NCBI RefSeq assembly: GCF_905171765.1
Contig: NC_053390.1
Span: forward strand, 136,540,820-136,604,819
Source of the DNA: Bufo bufo
Taxonomy: Eukaryota; Chordata; Amphibia; Anura; Bufonidae
Reading direction: 5' to 3'
Length of the DNA stretch: 64,000 nucleotides
The notes beneath the pieces were generated by a model. It was not told the origin of the DNA. It saw only the letters and a program-made list of their open reading frames with translations, and did no database searches. A program made the position numbers and the translations under genes. This document shows positions 47,645-57,339 of the stretch, in pieces (position 1 is the first letter of the stretch; every line of letters begins with the position of its first letter).

Positions 47645-47840
47645 TGCATGATTTTCCTAACATATGACGTAAAGTCATGATTTTATTAAAGACACGGAGG
47701 CGAGTATTGCTTTCTCTTCCTTTACTGACCAACCAATAGCAGCAAAGAAAACAAAAAGAAGTATCCATGGTAACAAGAACCTCCCACATAAGACCCATAT
47801 AATAGTCCTGCTTTGCATAGATTCCTCCTCTTTCTTTGGC
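47645..47840. repeat. DIRS left inverted terminal repeat
   Basis: From gattttattaaagacacgg to ctcctctttctttg it is the inverted copy of 53960-54129. The outer 32 bp (tgcatgattttcctaacata and onward) are an extension not present on the right, as in DIRS elements. Confidence 0.92.
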
Positions 47841-48173
47841 GGTGACACTCCTCTGTAGACGCTGAAGGTCTATCCACTAAACTCCAACAAAGAACTGAAC
47901 TCGAACAGCACATGAACTCTCCAACTGAAGAACGGAACTGGAGAATAACCAAAACCGACTGTAGGTATCAGGCGGAGCTTGCCGGAAATATTCATCCTAA
48001 AGAAAACAAAAAAGAAGAAAAAAACGGTAAAACGGAACTGCTCAGAACTATGGATCAATTACCAAACCTGAAAAAATGCATATACAGGCGTCCGTAATTT
48101 GCAAATTACACAAATGAAGGCAACAATAGACCCCACACCAAACTTAGGGAGGGAAGAAAAAACGGGGAGGGGC

Positions 48174-48270
48174 AATACTCGCCTCCGTGTCTTTAATAAA
48201 ATCATGACTTTACGTCATATGTTAGGAAAATCATGCAATTTTATTACATGACACGGAGGCTCCTATTGCG
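48174..48270. repeat. DIRS internal complementary region
   Basis: The first part (gcaatactcgcctccgtg to ggaaaatcatgca) is the exact inverse of the left element end 47645-47716. The second part (attttattacatgacac to gctcctattgc) is the inverse of the right end near 54097-54129 with one or two changes. So the region equals the two element ends joined, as expected for a template of circular DNA formation. Confidence 0.93.
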
Positions 48271-48273
48271 AGT

Positions 48274-48984
48274 TTAAATCTGACTTACCACCGAGGAAAA
48301 AACATGAACAGGAGGACGAAAATAAAATTCACGAAACGTAGACACCCGAGGCCAATCTGCTAGCTTCATGATGTCTTCTAACCTCGCTCCCGCAACTGCC
48401 ATGGAGGTCGCAGAAGCACCTCTCGTAGAGTGTGCAGTAAACACCGAAGTGTCCACCCCTGCCAAGGCCATAATCCACTTAACCCATCGAGCCAGAGTGA
48501 TGCTAGTGACAGGGAGAAAGGGACGCCGGTATGACAGAAAAAGCTGAGGGAGCGTTGTCTCGCGGTGCGAGGCAGTGCGTGACTCATACTCCCTCAGACA
48601 GGCGACTGGGCCGAGGGCTGGAGCATCCGGGAAGCTGGGATAGGAAACGGATCTAATTTTGGTCTTTGTGCGGCGTGTAATATTGAACACTACCCCGATC
48701 GGAGTGAAGGAACGAGCGTCATGGTCCAAGGCTCGGACATCTGAGACTCTCTTACAAGAAATCAAACAGAATAAGGAGACCAACTTGGCTGAAAGTTGAC
48801 GCAAAGCAAGATCCGCGTTAGGAGGCCAAGAAGAGAACAAGGATAATACAGAAGCCACATCCCACATGGCTGAGAAACGGGGTCTGGGAGGACGGGAAAG
48901 ACGAGCGACACACCAAAGGATGTTGACTAGCTGGGCAATCGTCGAATCCCTGATGAGAGGAAGAAATAGCTGAGCGAAAAACAT
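48274..48984 (-). CDS. DIRS tyrosine recombinase domain
   Basis: The open frame has SRPPRPRFSAMWDVASVL, then CKRVSDVRALDHDARSF (candidate first Arg, about residue 79), TAHSTRGASATSMAVAG (H185-x-x-R188), LADWPRVSTFREFYFRP with W211 and the candidate nucleophile Y221 (codon near 48324). That is the R / H-x-x-R / W / Y set of tyrosine recombinases. The N-terminal SAM-like part (YRAAWKSWADWCLARHV) sits in the preceding frame, so a frameshift near 48900 splits the enzyme. It would cut and rejoin the circular intermediate at the target. Confidence 0.9.
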   Translation of the reverse strand: MFFAQLFLPLIRDSTIAQLVNILWCVARLSRPPRPRFSAMWDVASVLSLFSSWPPNADLALRQLSAKLVSLFCLISCKRVSDVRALDHDARSFTPIGVVFNITRRTKTKIRSVSYPSFPDAPALGPVACLREYESRTASHRETTLPQLFLSYRRPFLPVTSITLARWVKWIMALAGVDTSVFTAHSTRGASATSMAVAGARLEDIMKLADWPRVSTFREFYFRPPVHVFSSVVSQI

Positions 48985-48999
48985 TGATGGTACGATATG

Positions 49000-50220
49000 C
49001 CTTACTATCCTCGAAAAGCGAAGTGAGAAATTGAAGGATCTCCGTCACAGGAGCTGAAATGGGATCCACGTGCCTAGCCAGGCACCAATCAGCCCATGAC
49101 TTCCAGGCTGCCCGATAAGCCCGTCTAGTACCGGGGGCCCATGCATCCTCCAAGAAGCATCTAGTAGATTCCGAAACTCCTGCGACGTTCAAGGGTTCCC
49201 TGAAATCTTGCAGGCTAGGAGTTGGAGGGTTTCTTCTAAGACGAGAGGATGTTGCAGACCTGACGGGTCTAACAAGAGATTCGGAAAAACTGGAAGAAGG
49301 AGAGGACACTGAATCAGGCATTGCATCAGCTGAGGAAACCATGACTGGGAGGTCCAAAAAGGAACCACCAGGACTAGTTCGGCCTCCTGTTGGGGGGAAG
49401 GCATACATGAGGTTGTCGGACCAGTTCTGTAGAAAAGCGTCGGTGGCTTCCGCGTCCGGATCCGGGCGCCAGCTGAAGAATCTGGGAAGTTGGGTGTTCA
49501 AGCGGGATGCGAATAGATCTATACAGCAGGGACCCCATCGGGAGGGTATAGATGAGAAGACCGTCTTGTCCAATCGCCAATCGCTGGAATCGGAGAAAAA
49601 ACGAGAGCTCCAGTCTGCGTGCGTATTGTGAAGGCCGGGAAGATACTCCGCAACAACGGTGATCTCCCTGGACAGACAGAAAGTCCAGAAGTCTCGAGCC
49701 AGATGGGACAATGCAGTCGAGTGTGTGCCGCCCATGGCGTTGACATATCGCACTGCAGAAATGTTGTCCATCCGTAATCTGATGCAGGTGCTGGTCAGTC
49801 CGTTCGCAAAACTGCGAATAGCGAAGAATCCTGCGAGAAGTTCCAAGGCGTTGATATGGAGTCTGGACTCTTCCTCGGACCAGCGTCCCCCGGTGTTCAC
49901 TCCGTCGCAATAGGCGCCCCATCCCAACAGGCTGGCGTCTGATTCTACTGTGAAGTCCGGACGCGGGCTGAAAATAGCTTTGCCATTCCAAACTTCCAAG
50001 TTCCGGATCCACCATGTCAGCTCGTCCCTGGACTCCTCGTCTAACGTTATAAGGTCTGCGTATGATGCACCCGAGCGAAGGTGAGATATCTTGAGGAGTT
50101 GCATGGCACGATAATGTAATGGTGCTGGAAAAACTGCCTGGATAGAGGACGAGAGGAGGACTATGATGCGGGCCAGGTGACGTAAGGACACTTGTGGAAG
50201 GGATAACGTCTGGCGGAGTT
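49000..50220 (-). CDS. DIRS RNase H region and linker
   Basis: In the frame beginning near 50191: LDEESRDELTWWIRNLEVWN (RT connection), then VESDASLLGWGAYCDG (Asp 85), HINALELLAGF (Glu 117), LRMDNISAVRYV (Asp 142) and HNTHADWSSRF (Asp 193). These four acidic residues are the RNase H catalytic set. A block LFASRLNTQLPRFFSWRPDP and FPPTGGRTSPGGS follows. The frame then enters the N-terminal part of the recombinase (WAPGTRRAYRAAWKSW) and is lost near 48900. The domain itself looks intact. Confidence 0.9.
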
Positions 50221-50660
50221 CCTTTGCGAATGGCCCGGACCTTGGATGACGGAAGGCTGAGGGTTTCCGTCTTTGAATTGATTGTGAAGCCTAAAAACTC
50301 CATGGATTGGGAAGGAGTATGGCAGGATTTCTCCAGGTTGAGGAGAAACCCGAGGTGGGACAACAGGTCCATTGTCCAGGATAAGTGTGTGAGTAAGGTA
50401 GGACGGTCCTGGGCCATGAGGAGGATATCGTCTAGGTACACAATTAGACGAACTCCGCGACTGTGGAGGCAGGATACCACAGGGCGCAGTAACTTGGTGA
50501 AGCACCAAGGATCTGAGGAAAGCCCGAAAGGGAGGCAGGTGAACCGCCACATCTTCCTGTTCCATTGGAAACAAAGCAGGTTCCTGGACGTCTCGGAAAC
50601 CGGTACTGTTAAATAGGCATCCAAGAAGCACCACGGTGGGGAATAAGGCGGAAGGCTGGC
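50220..50660 (-). pseudogene. DIRS reverse transcriptase, N-terminus deleted
   Basis: The frame contains CFLDAYLTVPVSE (motif A), FTCLPFGLSSDPWCFTKLL (motif B region) and IVYLDDILLMAQ (motif C YLDD, codons 50427-50438), then LGFLLNLEKS and FLGFTINSKT. The fingers region before motif A is missing: the gag-like frame runs straight into this point, an apparent internal deletion near 50640. A one-base shift near 50220 separates it from the RNase H frame. Confidence 0.88.
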
Positions 50661-51983
50661 GGAATTCCTGGTTGGAGGATCTGAATGACACGGAGCCTCG
50701 ACCCGAACCACGGGTCTGGAAAGATGACCGGCCGGACAGACAGCCCCTAGCACTGCCGGCCCTGGTGGAGACCCGTCCCTGGAAAACCCGTCTCATTGAC
50801 GATTGGGCTTTATCCAGCGCCGTGAAGGCACCAACAAAACGGGACAAATCTTTAATAAAAGAGTCTCCAAAGAGGAGACCCTGGGCATCTTTGCCCGCCT
50901 CAGTCAAGGCCAGATTGGAAAGCTTCGGTTCTATCTTGAACAGAATGGCCTTCCTTCTCTCAATGGAGAGAGAGGTATTAGCGTTGCCAGTGAGACACAG
51001 AGCCCGCTGTATCCATCCCCGGAGTTCCTCCGGATCTACCAGTGTTCTGGGTTCTGGCGGATTCCGCCAACTCAAAGATCTTAGTAAGGGGCCTAGGACA
51101 TCCAGTAATTTATCCTGGCAGGCCTTTAGAGCTGACTCAAGACCCTTACGTGGGTTCCACCCAGACTTGGCCAGAAATTTTATCATTTTTGGATCCACAA
51201 CAGGTGTGTCACAGACCTTGTTAGGGACAATGGGCCTAGGGCACTCAGCCCTCAATTTGTTCCTAGCCTCCTTGCTAAGGGGCTGACGTACCCGTGACTC
51301 CAAATATTTGGCAATGTGGTCCGATGGGAGCCACTCCGCGGACCTCGGATGATGGAGTGCATCCGGGTCGAATAGCGGCTCTCCAGAAGGGTCCAGTATA
51401 ACCTCTAATGTATTAGAAGGGACCTTGGGGGGGTTGGAAAGGGGGGGGTTAGGAACTGACGGTGGCCCTGGAGCGTCCACCTCCAATAGTTCCAGGTCCT
51501 CCTGCTCTGATCCAATGTCAGGATCTGACTGCGCCTCCTCTTCTGATCCGAGTTTGGACTCGGACTGTGTATCAAATTGCGCTCTGGCGCATTTCCATGG
51601 CCTCGCCTTTTCTGCCTGGCAGGCATAGGCTCTTTTGCGCGAACTCAGCACGCTCTCTTGGGTGGCAAGCATCACACCAGTCTTAGTGGTTCTGGAGGCT
51701 GGAGGATCAGCATTAGCCGTCCCTGAGGACAAGGGTCTAGGTCGGCTACTGGGACCAGAAGAAGGGCGATAAGGGCGTCCGAAATAGACAGCGAAATAGC
51801 AGTGGACATGGAACCCATGGCGGCCTGGATAGCCACAGCCACTGAACGTTGGATTGCCATAGCCTGTGCCTGATCAGAATTGGAACCCGCGGCCTGGGCA
51901 TGGGGCTTGTCCTCCATGTCCTCAGGAATGCGGATACTGGGGAGGCGTCCTCTGACATGATATCTGTTAATATAGGGGCACAC
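50640..51983 (-). pseudogene. DIRS gag-like region
   Basis: Mostly one frame from 51732 downward: acidic and Ser/Pro-rich (LGSEEEAQSDPDIGSEQE), then HHPRSAEWLPSDHIAKYLES, a helical stretch and an Arg/Gly/Ser-rich tail (SGRSSFQTRGSGRG). An upstream segment starting MEDKPHAQAAGSNSDQ near 51917 is in another frame. No zinc knuckle is seen. Assigned by position and composition, typical for DIRS ORF1. Confidence 0.65.
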
Positions 51984-52348
51984 AGAAATACCTCTGACTA
52001 CTATGGCTATAATCTACTGTGTTTACAGAAGGGGGGGACCAGGTGGTAGAGAAAAGTAGGCCAAGAGACAAAGGGTTAATACCAGAGGGTCGCAAGGGCT
52101 GACAAGAGCGACGGAGCGTCCGGAGTATACTAAGAGCGCTCACGAAGGAGAAAACGCTGGTGAGCGTGCAGGTAAAAGAACCGGAGGCAGGAGAATTAAA
52201 TAGCAGGTAGAAAATAAGAGATAAGAAATGACAAACCAAATCAGGAAGCGACTCCTGAAAGACAAGTGGGGAAAAAGCAAGAACTGAAGGGAAAATCAGA
52301 AAGGAGGGGGAAAAACCCTGTACAGGATATAAATAGATACTGAATATA

Positions 52349-53870
52349 CACTGCGTGCAGAATTATTAGGCAAATGAGTATTTTGACCACATCATCCTCT
52401 TTATGCATGTTGTCTTACTCCAAGCTGTATAGCCTACTACCAATTAAGCATATTAGGTGATGTGCATCTCTGTAATGAGAAGGGGTGTGGTCTAAGGACA
52501 TCAACACCCTATATTAGGTGTGCATAATTATTAGGCAACTTCCTTTCCTTTGGCAAAATGGGTCAAAAGAAGGACTTGACAGGCTCAGAAAAGTCAAAAA
52601 TAGTGAGATATCTTGCAGAGGGATGCAGCACTCTTAAAATTGCAAAGCTTCTGAAGCGTGATCATCGAACAATCAAGCGTTTCATTCAAAATAGTCAACA
52701 GGGTCGCAAGAAGCGTGTGGAAAAACCAAGGCGCAAAATAACTGCCCATGAACTGAGAAAAGTCAAGCGTGCAGCTGCCAAGATGCCACTTGCCACCAGT
52801 TTGGCCGTATTTCAGAGCTGCAACATCACTGGAGTGCCCAAAAGCACAAGGTGTGCAATACTCAGAGACATGGCCAAGGTAAGAAAGGCTGAAAGACGAC
52901 CACCACTGAACAAGACACACAAGCTGAAACGTCAAGACTGATTTTTCTAAGGTTTTATGGACTGATGAAATGAGAGTGAGTCTTGATGGGCCAGATGGAT
53001 GGGCCCGTGGCTGGATTGGTAAAGGGCAGAGAGCTCCAGTCCGACTCAGACGCCAGCAAGGTGGAGGTGGAGTACTGGTTTGGGCTGGTATCATCAAAGA
53101 TGAGCTTGTGGGGCCTTTTCGGGTTGAGGATGGAGTCAAGCTGAACTCCCAGTCCTACTGCCAGTTTCTGGAAGACACCTTCTTCAAGCAGTGGTACAGG
53201 AAGAAGTCTGCATCCTTCAAGAAAAACATGATTTTCATGCAGGACAATGCTCCATCACACGCGTCCAAGTACTCCACAGCGTGGCTGGCAAGAAAGGGTA
53301 TAAAAGAAGAAAATCTAATGACATGGCCACCTGATCTGAACCCCATTGAGAACCTGTGGTCCATCATCAAATGTGAGATTTACAAGGAGGGAAAACAGTA
53401 CACCTCTCTGAACAGTGTCTGGGAGGCTGTGGTTGCTGCTGCACGCAATGTTGATGGTGAACAGATCAAAACACTGACAGAATCCATGGATGGCAGGCTT
53501 TTGAGTGTCCTTGCAAAGAAAGGTGGCTATATTGGTCACTGATTTGTTTTTGTTTTGTTTTTGAATGTCAGAAATGTATATTTGTGAATGTTGAGATGTT
53601 ATATTGGTTTCACTGGTAAAAATAAATAATTGAAATGGGCATATATTTGTTTTTTGTTAAGTTGCCTAATAATTATGCACAGTAATAGTCACCTGCACAC
53701 ACAGATATCCCCCTAAAATAGCTAAAACTAAAAACAAACTAAAAACTACTTCCAAAAATATTCAGCTTTGATATTAATGAGTTTTTTGGGTTCATTGAGA
53801 ACATGGTTGTTGTTCAATAATAAAATTAATCCTCAAAAATACAACTTGCCTAATAATTCTGCACTCCCTG
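52349..53870 (+). mobile_element. Tc1 transposon copy B nested in the DIRS leader (broken transposase)
   Basis: Ends cactgcgtgcagaattatta and taataattctgcactccctg, with TA at 52347-52348 and 53871-53872. The + strand transposase starts at 52558 (MGQKKDLTGS), but a 23-bp deletion after RQD creates a stop at 52939. The rest is open from about 52970 (TDEMRVSLDGPDGW, QGGGGVLVWAGIIKDE, FMQDNAPSH, NPIENLW, ending KKGGYIGH at 53542). Nine bases (Cys-Ser-Pro) are also missing before DLNPIENLW. Both copies are very similar to one another, so their activity was recent. Confidence 0.95.
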
Positions 53871-53959
53871 TAAGACAGCTATATATACCAAAAGAGATAT
53901 AACAGTATAATACTCAAATCACTACTGAAAAGAAGACCACAATGAGTACTTATCTGAGT

Positions 53960-54129
53960 GGTCAGCAGCAAAGAAAGAGGAGGGATCTATGCAAAGCAGG
54001 ACTATTATATGGGTCTTATGTGGGAGGGTCTTGTTACCATAGTTACTTGTTTTTTGTTTTCTTTGCTGCTATTGGTTGGTCAGTAAAGGAAGAGAAAGCA
54101 ATAGGAGCCTGCGTGTCATGTAATAAAAT
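53960..54129. repeat. DIRS right inverted terminal repeat
   Basis: Inverted partner of 47645-47840 (shared stretches gcaaagcaggactattatat and ctttactgaccaaccaatag on complementary strands). It lacks the 32-bp outer extension. Confidence 0.92.
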
Positions 54130-54179
54130 CAGATTCCTCCTTTTATTTTCCAGTTTGATAAATCTACCCCTATGTGTAA

Positions 54180-54950
54180 AATAATTGAGAACACTCCATT
54201 ACTCTATTAAAATTACATGTTGTGGTCCATTTGGGAACCTAAAAAAAGTGAAAAAATCTAAAAAAAATAATATATAAAAATTAAAATTATCCATCTCAAC
54301 CCCAAAATCAAAATACTTAAACCATAAAAAAATAAACATCATGGTCATTGCCGCATGCGAAAACGCCTGCCTGTACTTCTAAAATATAAAAATGTTATCC
54401 CAAATGCTGAATGGTGTAAAGAAAAAAAAATAGAAAAATGTCCAATTTGCTGTTTTTTCATCACTTTACCTCTCCAAAAAATTTAAGAAAAAGTGATCAA
54501 AAAGTCATACACACCCCAAAATGAGCCTCATACATCTCCGTAGACATAATTATAAAAAAGTTATTGGGGTCAGAATACAATGAAAATAACAAATTTATTG
54601 TTAGAAAAGTTTTTTTTTTTTTCAGTATTAAAATACAAGAAAAACTATACAAGTGTAGTATTTCCGTAATCATACTGACCTGAAGAATGAAGAGCTCAAG
54701 TCAGTTTCACTGTATAGTTAACGCCGTGAAAACAAAACCCATAAAAATGTGGCAGAATTGCATTTTTTCCAATTTCACCCCATTTTAATTTTTTTGAGCT
54801 TCCCACTACATCCTATTAAATGGATTAGAAAGTACAATTTGTTCCACAAAAAGCAAGTTTTTATACGGCGATGTGAACAGAAAAATAAAAAAAGTTATGG
54901 CTCCTGGAAGGCAGGGAGCAAAAAATAATAATTGCAAAAATATCAGGAAA
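54180..54950. repeat. AT-rich dispersed repeat, not identified
   Basis: Contains phrases such as aaaaagtgatcaaaaagtca and ggcagaattgcattttttc that look repetitive. No coding signal. Confidence 0.4.
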
Positions 54951-54954
54951 GGGC

Positions 54955-55345
54955 TACAGTTATTGATGATCATCAGGATAGGTCATCAATATCAGATTAG
55001 TGGGAGTCTGACTCCCGGCACCCCCACAAATCAGCTGTTTGAAGGGCCCGTGGTGCTTGTGCTATCGCTGTGTCTTCCTCAATGTTTACCTGCACCCCAT
55101 ATAGATTGTAGTGGTGGTGCTGGGTAATTACACCTCCTTCTCCCATTCACTTGAATGGGATTAACAACTGTCATTACACTGTACCGCCACTACAATGGAG
55201 ACAGCATGCAGTGTAAACATTGGAGAGGACAGTACCATTGCCTCTTCAGCTGATCTGCAGGTGTGTTTGGAGTCAGACCCCCAATGGTCTAATATTGATG
55301 AGGATAGGTCATCAGTATTTGTAGCCCAGACAATCCCTATAAATC
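54955..55345. repeat. copy of the ggataggtcatca palindrome family
   Basis: gatcatcaggataggtcatc at the left and gaggataggtcatcagtatt at the right with inverted internal arms (caaatcagctgtttgaag / cttcagctgatctgcag). Confidence 0.75.
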
Positions 55346-55349
55346 AGCC

Positions 55350-56161
55350 ATAAACTCCTTGTTGACCAAAAAAAAAATAATGGAAAAAAAAAATTGCAAG
55401 ACATATTTTAACATATAATTGTAACAGTTACAAAGCAACTGTTTGATAAATGTATTAATTTATTTAAAGGCAGTTTGTCAACAAATCTATGTTCCCCTCA
55501 CTGAGGACGGCATAAAGTAGTGGCAGATGTGCTGATTTCAGCAGTCTGTCACTCATGTGCTAATATTAGGTACAGAAGAAGAGTCACAGTCTGCCTGAGA
55601 AGAGTCATGAGCTCTTTCTTCCCCACACACCTGCTGATTGACAGTTTTCTCCTAAGCTTTCTTTCTATGAGAAAACGGTCAATTATTGGTGCATGGACAG
55701 TGAAACCAGGAGCTTCAGCGGGTAGTCATGGTCTCCTGGTCTCCTAGTCCATCCACCAATGATTGACAGTTTTCTCCTTTAAGGTGATTAGTGAATGGTG
55801 TAAAAAAAAAAAAAAAAAGTACAATAAAGTATTTTTATTGCATTTCTGTCAAAATGTATATGAATAAAAGGATTAACATATTCCTACACATGGTACTTAA
55901 AGAAAGAGAAACTTTTTTTGCAAACACTATGGCCATAAAGTGCGTTGTCCTAAATTTAAAAAAATATGACTGCCAGAATACCGAAAGGCAGAAACAAAAA
56001 ATACAATTTTTGGGCCTTCCCGGTCTTCAAGGGGTTAAATCACTTAATTTATTCTTGTCCATATCGAGGCTAGACTAAAAATGGTGAATAGGATTTAGAA
56101 TGTATACAAGTTTTATTCCTTAATCCATGTGTCAAAGTGCCTTCATATAATTTTATCCTAG
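55350..56161. other. intron sequence with short inverted blocks
   Basis: ttgacagttttctccta recurs at 55636 and 55763. No exon before 56162. An A-tract is at 55802-55818. Confidence 0.4.
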
Positions 56162-56297
56162 GGGTTGTTGTCTTTAAGCATGGAGAAGACTGGAAATCAG
56201 TTCCTCTGCACTTGGAGGCAAATACTAGTGGGCCAGAAGGTTTTGCTTTGCAACTAACCGGGTTGAATAGCAGTGTACCCAGTGGAGCACGTCTGAG
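56162..56297 (+). CDS. ADGRV1: ADGRV1 exon 20 (last in window)
   Basis: Acceptor atcctag ends at 56161; donor ag|gtaagc at 56298. 136 nt, phase 1 in and phase 2 out. It encodes VVVFKHGEDWKSVPLHLEA, then GPEGFALQLTGLNSSVPSGA. It is 9 kb from the previous exon, across the DIRS insertion. The following exon is not in the window. Confidence 0.88.
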
Positions 56298-56424
56298 GTA
56301 AGCGTGCAATGTATATACAAACTCATTGACAATAAAATTACAAAGGATTTGTTGGAATCGTATGTAACTTTACGGGCGTGAGTACAATGATGATAGATAG
56401 AAGTGATTACAATATTACAGTGGA

Positions 56425-57330
56425 AGGATAAGTTTATTGGGGAAAACTGTACAATTGAAAGGAGGCTCTGATGGGCCGCCTCTAGCAAGGATACAAGATG
56501 AGATATGATTTAGCATGGAGGCCTACAGGTTCTGTATGGTATCCTGCGGAACATTTGCATACAGATGTTGCAGCTGGGCCTGTAGATCTTGTGTTTTTGC
56601 AGGTTGCCAAAGTTGGCATTTATGATCCCATAAATGCCCAATTGGTGATAAATCTGGCGACTGTGCAGACCAATGAAGGGTTGTAATCTTGGAAAAGCAT
56701 TCCTGGGAAACCCTTGCTGTGTGTGATTGAGCAACATCCTGCTGAAAATTACCAATTGGAAGCCCTGCCATGAGAGACAACACATGTGGCCACAGGATGT
56801 CCTGCACATATCATTCGTATCACTACTTGGGGTGACCGACTATATTATGCGATGGCTCACCGATCATTAAACCAGCAGTTGGGGCTGTGTGTTGCTTCAC
56901 AGCAAAGGTAGGACTGAAGTCCTCACCACAAGGCCTCCATACTCAAATCTGACCATTGCCAGACCCCAAACAGAAGTTAAATTTGTCGCTATATGGTTCT
57001 AGCCCATAGCAGGTCGAGTTTCTCATTCACGACACGACTGTAAATGAAGGTCACAGTGGCTGGCTGTCAATGACAGAACATGTAATAGACTCCATAAAAG
57101 CAACTTTCCTTCTGCTAAGTGCCTGGAAATGGTTCCGGCAGAGACAGGGGTGTGTAATGAAGGTGCCACCTTTGTCTGGATGGTGGACAACAAAATTGTG
57201 GGAGTTGCATGTGATTGTTGGCATATCAAACAATGCTGTCTTCTGGTAGTCTGTCTGGGCCATCTGGAGCCTATTTGCAATATATGTGTGTACTGTCACA
57301 AAACCACTGATCCCAACACCTCTTAACAAC
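56425..57330 (-). pseudogene. Tc1/mariner-like transposase relic
   Basis: Minus-strand translation near 56600-56760 reads IGNFQQDVAQSHTARVSQEC, then HWSAQSPDLSPIGHLWDH: the second catalytic Asp (QQD) and the C-terminal SPDLSPI-HLWD block in which Gly replaces the expected Glu. Upstream text (57330 to 56810) is frameshifted with stops. A different family from the other Tc1 copies in the window. Confidence 0.82.
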
Positions 57331-57339
57331 TAGGTCGGA

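Larger units (their letters stand above)
47645..54129 (-). mobile_element. DIRS-like tyrosine-recombinase retrotransposon (degenerate coding, complete architecture)
   Basis: About 5.0 kb once the nested Tc1 is removed, transcribed on the minus strand. In minus-strand order: right inverted terminal repeat (53960-54129), gag-like region (51983-50660), RT (50660-50220), RNase H (50220-49560), tyrosine recombinase (49170-48274), internal complementary region (48174-48270), left inverted terminal repeat (47645-47840). DIRS elements lack an integrase and a target-site duplication and insert a circular intermediate by site-specific recombination; this copy shows each of those signs. Frameshifts and an apparent internal deletion show it is not autonomous today. 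No adenine methyltransferase domain was recognised. Confidence 0.93.
47581..54175. mobile_element. old palindromic MITE split by the DIRS insertion
   Basis: Left part 47581-47644 (ctatgggggagatttatcaa to gcccatagcaaccaat) and right part 54130-54175 (cagattcctcc to ccagtttgataaatctac) have inverted ends. They join without loss as caaccaat|cagattcc if 47645-54129 is removed. Confidence 0.85.
4225..56297 (+). other. ADGRV1: ADGRV1-like gene, internal segment (20 exons, Calx-beta ectodomain)
   Basis: Twenty + strand exons join into one open frame of 3851 nt (about 1283 codons, ending in phase 2) with no stop. Every donor phase matches the next acceptor. The protein is a chain of Calx-beta repeats, recognised by acidic turns (DDIPELNEAF, DDTIIEFLETF, PDDVPELEETY) and linkers (ENDEPRGIFQF, NDSPLGLFGFE, NDNAEGIIEFDP, NDDPYGVF). 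Such a long uninterrupted Calx-beta array, with segments such as LIRGPGIFG and TRLAGTFG, is typical of ADGRV1, a giant adhesion GPCR of stereocilia ankle links and photoreceptor periciliary membrane. Calx-beta repeats bind Ca2+. No signal peptide, EAR repeat, GPS or 7TM segment is in the window, so this is the middle of the ectodomain, probably just before the EAR domain. FRAS1/FREM proteins also carry Calx-beta repeats, but only a few, so they fit less well. Confidence 0.9.

Noticed and set aside
48818..50191. 457-codon frame considered as an intact host-domesticated gene
   Set aside because: It lies between DIRS terminal repeats, with RNase H and recombinase N-terminal text, and is frameshifted at both sides.
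51425..51686. + strand open frames opposite the DIRS gag region
   Set aside because: Antisense shadows of the gag-like frame, with no family match.
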